Part shown: one piece after another, positions 25,875 through 33,216 of the stretch | How the letters are laid out: each line of letters begins with the position of its first letter | Numbering within the stretch: position 1 is the stretch's first letter | NCBI GenBank assembly: GCA_002699485.1 | Contig: PAAV01000042.1 | Location: 1-35,255 of the forward strand | Direction: 5' to 3' | Length of the DNA: 35,255 bases | Origin: Chloroflexota bacterium | GTDB lineage: Bacteria > Chloroflexota > Dehalococcoidia > Lucifugimonadales > UBA2962 | Made by a program: the position numbers and the translations under genes | Notes under the pieces: model-generated | The model's database searches: none | What the model was told of the DNA's origin: nothing | The model's input: only the letters and a program-made list of their open reading frames with translations

Positions 25875-26435
25875 ATGGAAGCTGTATTTTTTATACTTGT
25901 CGGTGGGGCGCTGTTTTCACAGTCATGGAACCTGCTAGGCCTTTTAGCTGAAGCTAGATCTTTAGGTATACTCGTCGCCGGTTTAGCACTGATGTCTTTG
26001 ATAGCCCTCATAATTGATCCAATGGTTTTAGAATCAGAATTACATCATTCCCACTGGGTCACAAATAACGCTGTATTTAAAGGCATTATTATTCTCTGGG
26101 CAGTATATTTACTAGCCACTGGAGCGCAGAACTTTTTAGATTTAGAAGACCGCTCAATCGGTCTATTTGCTGGGTTTGTTAGTATTATTTCACTAGTTGC
26201 ATTTCTATATTTTGTAGTTCGTCTTGCACCAGAAACTAACAAGTATGGCGAAGCTGTTTGGTTGTCAGTATCCGTCGGCACGCTCATCTTAGCGATAAAC
26301 GCAGGATTATCTTTTTTCCACCAGGCGATACCGTTCCACGTTATCCGATTAGTATCTGGATGGTTTTTACTAGTTGGTGGCATAATTTTAGGGATCGTCG
26401 GGGTTTTGGTAGGTGTTGGCACAATAAGCCTTTAA
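25875..26435 (+). CDS. Hypothetical membrane protein, about six helices
   Basis: I do not recognise this 186-residue protein. It is almost entirely hydrophobic, with helices near residues 4-20, 30-48, 66-84, 95-113, 128-146 and 157-182. The loops hold LESELHHSHWVTNN and LDLEDRSIG; the final helix is Gly-rich. There is no signal peptidase site and no catalytic motif. ATG 25875 has a very strong GGAGGAAG, so expression is probably well driven once transcribed. Tandem palindromes directly upstream suggest tight control. It lies between citrate synthase and prkA on the same strand, 136 bases after the first and 135 before the second. Confidence 0.75.
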   Translation: MEAVFFILVGGALFSQSWNLLGLLAEARSLGILVAGLALMSLIALIIDPMVLESELHHSHWVTNNAVFKGIIILWAVYLLATGAQNFLDLEDRSIGLFAGFVSIISLVAFLYFVVRLAPETNKYGEAVWLSVSVGTLILAINAGLSFFHQAIPFHVIRLVSGWFLLVGGIILGIVGVLVGVGTISL

Positions 26436-26497
26436 TTTTTTTGTTGTGATTATCTGTTAAATTTAACGGGTAATGACAATAAATTATGACCAAAAAT

Positions 26498-26534
26498 TTG
26501 ACTTAAGTTTTAAACATTAGTACAAAATAATGTT
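26498..26534 (+). promoter_or_regulatory. Candidate promoter and overlapping inverted repeat for prkA
   Basis: TTGACT (26498-26503), a 17-base spacer and TACAAA (26521-26526) give a plausible promoter. AACATTA (26513-26519) and TAATGTT (26528-26534) are perfect seven-base arms straddling the -10, as expected of an operator that blocks polymerase. The leader would be about 40 bases. Confidence 0.45.
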
Positions 26535-26570
26535 ATAAACAGGGTTTTCTGCAACGAGAGAGGCAAACAA

Positions 26571-28628
26571 TTGAAGAATTCTTTCGATGAAGCTGCAATG
26601 GAAGCAAGCATTAATCAGGAATTGACTGAAGGGCCAGGCAATACGGAGAGTAAGGTGTCGGGTCATGAAATTCTGGCTGGAATTAAAAAAGAATCAAAAG
26701 AGTTTCAGTGGGAAGGCACATTTGAGCAATACTTAGAGATGGTTATTGCCGATAGCTCCATTGTTAAGTTATCTCACGCACTAGTTAATGAATCCATAAA
26801 AGCGCCAGGTGTTCATCGAGATCTGAATGGTGAACCTCTATATAGGCTTTTCGATGAAAAGATGTTTGGCCTTGAGTCTGCTCTTGACAAGGTGGCTCGT
26901 TATTTTGAAGCTGCAGCCCAACGGCTGGAGGTCAGAAAAAGGATATTACTACTTTTGGGGCCACCGGCCAGTGGTAAATCTTCAATAATCGATATCATTA
27001 AGCGTGGCCTCGAAGATTACACCAAAACGGAATCGGGTTCTATTTATACTATCCAGGGTTGCCCAATGCAAGAGGACCCTCTTCATCTAGTCACTGGCAG
27101 TTCCAGGGCACAAATGCATGAAGATTATGGCATATATATTGAAGGTGAGCTGTGTTTTCATTGCAGATTTTTATTGGAGCATGACTACCAAGGTAATCCA
27201 GCAGAAATCCCAATTAGTAGGGTGACATTTTCTGAATCTAGGGCAAAAGGTATTGGTTACTATTTGGCAAACAACCCCAACCCTCCCGATCCATCGGTAT
27301 TAGTTGGAAGTCACAATGAATCGAAACTTGATGGAGATCGGCAAGAAGTTGCAGCTCGGGCATTTAGACTCGACGGGGAGTTGAATGTTGCTAATCGGGG
27401 AATGATGGAATTCGTTGAAATTTTTAAGGCAGATCGTACTTTATTGACTACATTATTGTCTCTAGCTCAGGAACAGTTAATAAAAATGGAGAAATTCGGC
27501 TCTGTCTATGCAGACGAGGTCATTGTTGCACATTCTAATGAAGGTGATTTTAATACCTTTGCCACCGATCCATCATCTGAGGCGTTAAAAGATAGAATTA
27601 TTGCAATAAAAATACCCTACAATTTGCGTGTCAGTGAAGAAGTGAAAATCTTACAAAAAATGATAGGACAAAGCACTGTTCACGATGTACACATTGCACC
27701 ATTAACCTTACCGGTCGTTTCTATATTTGCCATACTTTCAAGATTGGAGTCACCAACAGCACAGGGTATGTCTCTATTGGATAAAGTTAAACTTTATGAT
27801 GGCGGGCAAGTTGCAAATTTCACTCATAAAGATGTGTTAGATATGCAGAGACATCACCCAAATGAAGGAATGGGCGGCATTTCACCTCGATACATCCTCA
27901 ACAGAATAGGTTCAGTTGCAAGTGCTGAAGCACGAATAGTAACACCATTGGCAGCATTAGACAGCATGTGGCATGGATTGAAGGAAAACATCAGTCTTGA
28001 TGATGCAGACATACTAACCTATGTTGATTTTATTTCAGAGACAGTTAAAGAATATAACAGATTAGCGGTCAGGGAGTTGCAAATAGCATTTGAAGAATCT
28101 TTCCATACCAATGCCAACTCGCTATTTGAAAACTACTTAAAGAATATTGAAGCATATTGCACAAAAAAAGACGGCGATGATCGCTCACGTAAGGTTTTTT
28201 CGAATGAACGTGATATGCAAGAACTCGAGCGGGCTATTCGGATAACAGCTCGCTACAAAGATTCTTTTCGTCATGAGATAAATATAATTGTTTCCAGATG
28301 GAAAAAAAATAATGTAGATTATGATTATCGATCCGACCCGCGTTTGAAAGCGGCAATTGAAAACAGATTGTTGCCAGCTCCAAGGACACTAGAAAGAGCA
28401 TTGGCAAAACCAAGATTTGCAAGGCAGAGGGTTGAGTGGAAGAGCAGGTACGATGGCATTCTTAATCGACTAGTCGAGAATTATGGATATACCAAAGAAA
28501 CTGGCGAAGACTTAATGCAATATGCGGTGCATACAATAAAAAACCGTGCTGTAGTTAGAACACCAAGGAATGAGGGCATTGAGTGGCTGTGGCCATTGTA
28601 TCCTCAACGCGACGAGTCTACTGATTAA
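26571..28628 (+). CDS. prkA: PrkA-type serine protein kinase/AAA+ protein
   Basis: Member of the PrkA (YeaG) family, stress- and starvation-linked proteins with an AAA+ domain and a kinase-like C-terminal domain; some homologues have been reported to act as proteases. The 685 residues include a distinctive N-terminal block (SFDEAAMEASINQ not conserved, then FEQYLEMV), Walker A GPPASGKS (130-137), and PMQEDPLHLV, where short substrate loops occur. Arginine-rich AAA motifs follow (ISRVTFSESRAKGIGYY). TTG 26571 is taken as start because GAGAGAGG lies seven bases upstream; ATG 26598 is the alternative. In many bacteria prkA is followed by yeaH and a SpoVR gene; neither is present here, since the next gene is convergent. 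Confidence 0.9.
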   Translation: MKNSFDEAAMEASINQELTEGPGNTESKVSGHEILAGIKKESKEFQWEGTFEQYLEMVIADSSIVKLSHALVNESIKAPGVHRDLNGEPLYRLFDEKMFGLESALDKVARYFEAAAQRLEVRKRILLLLGPPASGKSSIIDIIKRGLEDYTKTESGSIYTIQGCPMQEDPLHLVTGSSRAQMHEDYGIYIEGELCFHCRFLLEHDYQGNPAEIPISRVTFSESRAKGIGYYLANNPNPPDPSVLVGSHNESKLDGDRQEVAARAFRLDGELNVANRGMMEFVEIFKADRTLLTTLLSLAQEQLIKMEKFGSVYADEVIVAHSNEGDFNTFATDPSSEALKDRIIAIKIPYNLRVSEEVKILQKMIGQSTVHDVHIAPLTLPVVSIFAILSRLESPTAQGMSLLDKVKLYDGGQVANFTHKDVLDMQRHHPNEGMGGISPRYILNRIGSVASAEARIVTPLAALDSMWHGLKENISLDDADILTYVDFISETVKEYNRLAVRELQIAFEESFHTNANSLFENYLKNIEAYCTKKDGDDRSRKVFSNERDMQELERAIRITARYKDSFRHEINIIVSRWKKNNVDYDYRSDPRLKAAIENRLLPAPRTLERALAKPRFARQRVEWKSRYDGILNRLVENYGYTKETGEDLMQYAVHTIKNRAVVRTPRNEGIEWLWPLYPQRDESTD

Positions 28629-28671
28629 GTTTGATTCATAGCAAGAAAACCTAATAAGAATGTTTAACCGA

Positions 28672-29889
28672 TTATTTGAAAATTGAATTCGGGTTTTCTA
28701 TTGAAGCCGACAATCGCTTCATAAATTCAGCAGCTATTGCTCCGTCCACTAACTGATGGTCGACTGTTAAATTAAATGTACAAACATCTCTGATGGCTAT
28801 CTGGTTGTTTTCAACAACGGCTTTTTGTTTGGTTACCCCTACACCCAGAATAGCTGCTTGACCTCGATTTAATATGGGAGTAAATCCCTCAACCACACCT
28901 AAGACGCTAATAGTGAATGTTCCTCCTGAAACCTCATCCGGGCTAAGTTTGCCTGCAAGAGCCCTTTTATTTGCAGCAGAGGTTAGCTGAGCTAAGTCTG
29001 CCAGAGATAAGTTCATTACGTCTTTTATAACAGGTACTATTAATCCCTCTGGAAGAGCTACAGCGATTCCGATGTCCACTTTCTTGTACTCATAAATTTG
29101 ATTATCGATTAGCATAGAGTTAAATATCGGAAGCTCGCTAATGATTTCACCACAGATTTTGGTATACACATGTGTGTTTGTTACAGCCGTTTTATTACTT
29201 TTAGACCATTTTTTTCGCTGAGATTGCAGCTCCGTTACAGGTATGTCCAGAGTAAACGTTAGTTGAGCTGTGGTTTGTAATGAGCTCAGCATATGAGCAG
29301 CGATACCTTGTCTCATTCCTGACATCTTGGTTACTTTGTCTGGAGAAGGCATACCAGAAACATCAATTTTTACTGGTGTTTTGCCGTCAGTTACAGGTGT
29401 GGCTTTGCTTGCTCCTGTTTCGCTATGAGCCCTTACGTCTGCTTCCACCACCCTGCCCCTGGGTCCTGTTGGTGTGACATTAGATAAATCGATTCCCAAT
29501 TTAGCAGCCAATTTCCTTGCGCCTGGTGTGGAAGGTATAGCCTCACCCCGAACAGCTACTTTACCTGCAACAGGTTTGTTGTCAGTTGCTTGCGCGGAAA
29601 CTTCAGACTCGTTTGCAGCAGAGGTATTTTGCGTAACTTCTGGTGGAGCTTCGCCTTCAGCGAGCAGATATCCCAACAGGCCATTTACCGGTATTATCGC
29701 ACCTTCTGGCGCTATATGATGTAATTTTCCTGATGAAGTAGCTTCCAGTTCATAATTAAGTTTTTCAGTTTCTATTTCAAGTACGACTTCACCTTGGGCA
29801 ATATCTTCACCTTGAGCTCGATTCCATTTTGATATCGTACCCTCAGTCATAACCATGCCGAGTTTGGGCATTACTATATCGGTAGCCAT
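28672..29889 (-). CDS. Dihydrolipoamide acyltransferase (E2) of a 2-oxoacid/acetoin dehydrogenase complex
   Basis: Core of the multienzyme complex: receives the acyl group on its lipoyl arm and passes it to CoA. Residues 1-78 are one lipoyl domain, with K43 in EIETEKLNYE as the lipoylation site. After a Pro/Ala-type linker, residues 119-155 are the E3/E1-binding domain (TPGARKLAAKLGIDLSNVTP). From about 190 to the end is the catalytic domain, with H378 and D382 in DHQLVDG. The 405-residue length suits a single-lipoyl E2. The ATG has an excellent CGGAGG. It is the last gene of the E1alpha-E1beta-E1beta'-E2 operon. The acyl group, pyruvate-, acetoin- or branched-chain-derived, cannot be assigned. 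Confidence 0.9.
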   Translation of the reverse strand: MATDIVMPKLGMVMTEGTISKWNRAQGEDIAQGEVVLEIETEKLNYELEATSSGKLHHIAPEGAIIPVNGLLGYLLAEGEAPPEVTQNTSAANESEVSAQATDNKPVAGKVAVRGEAIPSTPGARKLAAKLGIDLSNVTPTGPRGRVVEADVRAHSETGASKATPVTDGKTPVKIDVSGMPSPDKVTKMSGMRQGIAAHMLSSLQTTAQLTFTLDIPVTELQSQRKKWSKSNKTAVTNTHVYTKICGEIISELPIFNSMLIDNQIYEYKKVDIGIAVALPEGLIVPVIKDVMNLSLADLAQLTSAANKRALAGKLSPDEVSGGTFTISVLGVVEGFTPILNRGQAAILGVGVTKQKAVVENNQIAIRDVCTFNLTVDHQLVDGAIAAEFMKRLSASIENPNSIFK

Positions 29890-29974
29890 ATTTTCCTCCG
29901 TTTTATTAAATATCGGCTTAACATTTAATTTTAATACTAAATCAATAATTTATAGTTTTGAAAGAGCATGAAAC

Positions 29975-31003
29975 TCAATTTATAACTTCTAGGCATGCGT
30001 TGGTTACCATTTCAACACTTGGGAAATGTAATTGCTCAAGTACAGAAGAGTAAGGTATTGATGAATGAGGCGCAGTGACTCTTTTCGGCGGGGCATCAAG
30101 CAGATCAAATGCTTTTTCAGCAGATAGGGCAGCAAGCTCAGAGGCAACCGAACATTTTGGGTAATCTTCATCTACTATCACCACTTTACGCGTTTTGCTA
30201 ATAGAGGAGAGAATAGTTTCTTCATCAAGAGGCGAGATAGATAGCAGATCGACTACTTCTGCTTCATAACCTTGTTTTGCAAGGCTTTCGGCAGCCTGAA
30301 TACAAGTTCTTGTGGTAGTGCCAATCCCTATTAACGTGACGTCATCACCTGACCTTACAATCCTGGATTTACCGATAGGCAATTCATATGCATCTTCTGG
30401 GACGTGTTGGTCAAAATTAACACCCATTAGCCTAGTACTTTGGAAAACAACGACGGGATCATCGTCTTTCATGGCCGCAATTTGCAGCCCTTTAGCAGAA
30501 TATGGGTCTGAAGGCACAACACATTTTAGTCCAGGAAAATGTGCAAAAATCGAGTATAAAGTTTCTGAATGTTGCGCTGCATTTCCTCCGGAAGCTGCTG
30601 TTTGCGCTTGAATAGTAATTGGTAAATTAACTTTCCCACCGAACATATAATGCATTTTAGCCATGTTATTGAAGATTTGATCACCACATACGCCGATAAA
30701 TCCAACAAACATCATGTCAACTAAAGGCCGTAGACCAGCAGCAGCAGCACCGACTCCTGCACCCACGAAACCGGTCTCACTTATAGGGGTATCGAGAACT
30801 CTAGAAGTGCCGAATTCCTGAATAAGCCCCTTTGTCATTGAGAATGTGCCACCAAAATGGTCTATAAAACCCTCATCTGCTTTCCCGGCAGCACCAGCCA
30901 CATCAATTCCCATTACGATTGTGGAATCATCTTCCCTCATACGTGTGCGTATACCCTCGTTAATAGCCTGGACAAATGTTAATGGACGATGTTCTTGATT
31001 CAA
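29975..31003 (-). CDS. ThDP-dependent dehydrogenase E1 beta subunit, second copy
   Basis: Transketolase-like beta subunit of an alpha2beta2 E1 enzyme, 342 residues. It retains the ThDP-activating Glu in PISETGF (E76), IFNNMAKMHYMFGG and AAQHSETLYSIF, and the C-terminal VVDLLSISPLDEE and VIVDEDYPKC motifs. It is a clear paralogue of the gene directly upstream, over half identical by eye, and lies 11 bases after it. An acidic residue conserved in the family as GE(D/E)V is Ile33 here (MGIDVAG), whereas the upstream copy keeps Glu34. The start is TTG 31003 with no strong ribosome binding site, so it is probably translated by coupling and at a lower rate. Confidence 0.9.
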   Translation of the reverse strand: MNQEHRPLTFVQAINEGIRTRMREDDSTIVMGIDVAGAAGKADEGFIDHFGGTFSMTKGLIQEFGTSRVLDTPISETGFVGAGVGAAAAGLRPLVDMMFVGFIGVCGDQIFNNMAKMHYMFGGKVNLPITIQAQTAASGGNAAQHSETLYSIFAHFPGLKCVVPSDPYSAKGLQIAAMKDDDPVVVFQSTRLMGVNFDQHVPEDAYELPIGKSRIVRSGDDVTLIGIGTTTRTCIQAAESLAKQGYEAEVVDLLSISPLDEETILSSISKTRKVVIVDEDYPKCSVASELAALSAEKAFDLLDAPPKRVTAPHSSIPYSSVLEQLHFPSVEMVTNACLEVIN

Positions 31004-31014
31004 TGTCTCGGTAA

Positions 31015-32043
31015 TTACTCCAATATTGATAAAGCTGACTGTGCGATTTTTTCCGGTGAGGGAATATATTCCGCTTCTAGTACCGGACTATACGGAACAG
31101 AAGCATGAGGAGCGCATAAGCGAATTGGAGGTGAGTCTAAGAAGTCAAAGGCCTGTTCAGCAATCAATGCCGATAATTCAGAAGCCATGGAGCACATAGG
31201 ATAATCTTCATCCACTATAACAACGTTTCGAGTTTTTTTAACTGAACTGAGAATAGCATCCTCATCTAAAGGTGATAGCGATAAAAGATCAATAACTTCT
31301 GCTGAAAATCCTTTTTGTTCCAATATTTCAGCAGCCTTTAAGCACTGTAAGGTCGTATAACTGATACCAATTAATGTCACATCAGTTCCTTCGCGAGGGC
31401 GGTCAGCTTTACCGATAGGAAATTCGTAGCTATCTTCAGGAACGTGTATACCTCCTCCTGCCCCGCCCATTAACAACTTATTGTTAAATACAATCACGGG
31501 GTCATTATCTCTAATTGCAGCTGTATGGAGTCCTTTTGCATTGTAAGGATTTGATGGAGCAACACATTTAAGGCCGGGGAAATGAACAAAAATCGAGTAC
31601 AGAGTTTCCGAATGTTGTGCAGCTGATCCTACTCCTGCGCCAGTGGATGTAATTACTGTCAAAGGTAAATTAACTTTCCCTCCGAACATATAGTGCATTT
31701 TTGACATATTGTTAAAAATTTGATCACCACATACTCCTACAAACCCAACGAACATTAAATCAGCAATAGGCCTAAGCCCAGTGGCTGCAGCACCGACAGC
31801 TGCGCCCATGAATCCATTTTCTGAAATGGGTGTGTCTCTTACACGATCCGGCCCATATTTTGCTATTAAACCTCCAGTGAGTTTAAAAACTCCTCCCCAA
31901 GCATCCTCAAATTCATCCCTACCGGCTCCTCCAGCAACATCCTCACCCATAAGGATAACTGAAGGATCTCTTTCAAATTCCTGGTGGAATGATTCATTAA
32001 CTGCCTGTGCGTATGTAAGTGCTCTTACTGGTGTGCTTACCAT
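31015..32043 (-). CDS. ThDP-dependent dehydrogenase E1 beta subunit, first copy
   Basis: Beta subunit of the same complex, also 342 residues. MGEDVAG (E34), PISENGFMG (E75), VCGDQIFNNMSKMHYMFGG, AAQHSETLYSIF and DEDYPMCSMASEL are all as expected for pyruvate/acetoin-type E1 beta. ATG 32043 has GGAG eight bases upstream. It follows E1alpha by 26 bases. The two beta genes are the same length and colinear over their whole span, with differences spread throughout, so this is an old duplication rather than a recent copy or an assembly repeat. Confidence 0.92.
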   Translation of the reverse strand: MVSTPVRALTYAQAVNESFHQEFERDPSVILMGEDVAGGAGRDEFEDAWGGVFKLTGGLIAKYGPDRVRDTPISENGFMGAAVGAAATGLRPIADLMFVGFVGVCGDQIFNNMSKMHYMFGGKVNLPLTVITSTGAGVGSAAQHSETLYSIFVHFPGLKCVAPSNPYNAKGLHTAAIRDNDPVIVFNNKLLMGGAGGGIHVPEDSYEFPIGKADRPREGTDVTLIGISYTTLQCLKAAEILEQKGFSAEVIDLLSLSPLDEDAILSSVKKTRNVVIVDEDYPMCSMASELSALIAEQAFDFLDSPPIRLCAPHASVPYSPVLEAEYIPSPEKIAQSALSILE

Positions 32044-32069
32044 ATCTTAATCTCCAATTTATTAAAGAA

Positions 32070-33053
32070 TTACGGGTACTTTATATAAACATCGCTTAAT
32101 AGTTCTGACGGATCTGGATAAGCGCTGTCTATGGCAAATTGAGTAGCTTTCTCAACTCTAGCTTTCGCATCATTGTCTATTTCTTCAAGCTGTTTTTTTG
32201 TAGCCGTTCCGTTGTCTAACAGAAACTGTTCCATCGCGATAATACAATCTTTATCTTCATAATATTTCTGTTCTTCCGGAGTTCGGTAACCCATAGGGTT
32301 GTCTGCGCCAAAATGACCGTGGTATCGGTATGTCATCGCCTCTATAAGAGTCGGACCATCCCCTTTCCTTGCCCTTTCAACGGCTTCGCCCGCGACTTCG
32401 TAAACCTCAATCACGTTTTGGCCATCCACAGTTACTCCAGGCATCCCATATCCTGCTGCACGGTTTGCTACTGATTGTCCTGCAACTGCGTATTCAAAAG
32501 GAGTAGATTCCGCATAACGGTTATTTTCGCATACAAATAATACGGGTAAGTTCCATATAGCAGCCAAGTTCATCGATTCATGCAATGATCCCTGACTGGA
32601 TGCTCCATCACCGAAAAATACAACACTAACACTGTCTTTGCCCTGGACTTTCGCTGACAGGGCGCAGCCGGTTGCAACTGGTATATTTGATCCGACCACA
32701 CCGTTTGCACCAAGCATACCTTTTGTTGCATCTGCAATGTGCATCGTTCCGCCTTTGCCTTTATTGGTACCGGTTGCTTTTCCGAGCAATTCTGCCATCA
32801 TCTCATTGATATCAACGCCTTTTGCAATACAGTGATGATGGCTTCGATGGTTTCCTAAAACATAGTCATCGTCTCGTAGGTGAGCGCATATTCCGGTTGG
32901 AGTAGCCTCCTCGCCTATAGCAGAATGAGTTCCTAGGATTCTTCCTTGATCAGCTTCTCTTTTTGCCTGTTCCTCAAATCGTCTTATTAAAACGAGAGTT
33001 TCATACATCCACATTAGTTTATCTTTTGAGATTGATGATTGAGATTTAGCCAC
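32070..33053 (-). CDS. ThDP-dependent dehydrogenase E1 alpha subunit (pyruvate/acetoin type)
   Basis: Alpha subunit that binds thiamine diphosphate and decarboxylates the substrate, 327 residues. The ThDP motif runs from GDG (148-150) to NN (177-178), with the usual spacing. THSAIGEEATPTGICAHLRDDDYV and NKGKGGTMHIAD are typical of the acetoin-type enzymes. The active-site loop reads NHRSHHHCIAKG where family members usually have HRGHGH or HRSHGH, so a Gly is replaced by His. The start is GTG 33053 with a perfect AGGAGG six bases upstream. It is first in the four-gene operon; no E3 gene is present. Acetoin, pyruvate or another short 2-oxo compound is possible. Confidence 0.9.
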   Translation of the reverse strand: MAKSQSSISKDKLMWMYETLVLIRRFEEQAKREADQGRILGTHSAIGEEATPTGICAHLRDDDYVLGNHRSHHHCIAKGVDINEMMAELLGKATGTNKGKGGTMHIADATKGMLGANGVVGSNIPVATGCALSAKVQGKDSVSVVFFGDGASSQGSLHESMNLAAIWNLPVLFVCENNRYAESTPFEYAVAGQSVANRAAGYGMPGVTVDGQNVIEVYEVAGEAVERARKGDGPTLIEAMTYRYHGHFGADNPMGYRTPEEQKYYEDKDCIIAMEQFLLDNGTATKKQLEEIDNDAKARVEKATQFAIDSAYPDPSELLSDVYIKYP

Positions 33054-33073
33054 GACTCTACCTCCTAAAATAT

Positions 33074-33114
33074 TAAGGATCTACTTTTTAATAGATAGAT
33101 TAAAAGTTTCCTTA
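33074..33114 (-). ncRNA. Leader stem-loop of the E1alpha operon (possible cis-regulatory RNA)
   Basis: Outer arms TAAGGA (33074-33079) and TCCTTA (33109-33114) enclose inner arms ACTTTTTAAT (33083-33092) and ATTAAAAGT (33099-33107) with one bulged base and a six-base loop. On the minus-strand transcript this imperfect hairpin lies just before the AGGAGG ribosome binding site of E1alpha. The outer 3' arm is followed by a short U-rich stretch. It could tune translation or transcript stability. Confidence 0.4.
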
Positions 33115-33131
33115 CCTCGTAAAATTAATGG

Positions 33132-33188
33132 TGGCAGGATTATAGCAGTGTTTGGTCAACTTTACAGATTCAAGTTATAATCCTGCCA
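33132..33188. promoter_or_regulatory. Divergent promoters with identical arms (13-bp perfect inverted repeat)
   Basis: TGGCAGGATTATA (33132-33144) and TATAATCCTGCCA (33176-33188) are exact reverse complements 31 bases apart. Each arm carries a perfect TATAAT -10 pointing outward, one to the amidohydrolase and one to the E1alpha operon, and each arm ends where transcription would start. The shared spacer must hold both -35 regions, and neither matches TTGACA well at 17 bases. Confidence 0.65.
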
Positions 33189-33216
33189 ATACCCCTACCC
33201 TAATAAGGAGCCTTGG

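Noticed and set aside
29975-32043. Assembly or recent tandem duplication artefact of the E1beta gene
   Set aside because: The copies differ throughout at protein and DNA level and have different starts and ribosome binding sites, so this is an old, maintained duplication.
33132-33188. Terminal inverted repeats of a miniature mobile element
   Set aside because: Only 57 bp long, no flanking target duplication visible, and both arms contain correctly oriented -10 elements, so a promoter/operator reading is better.
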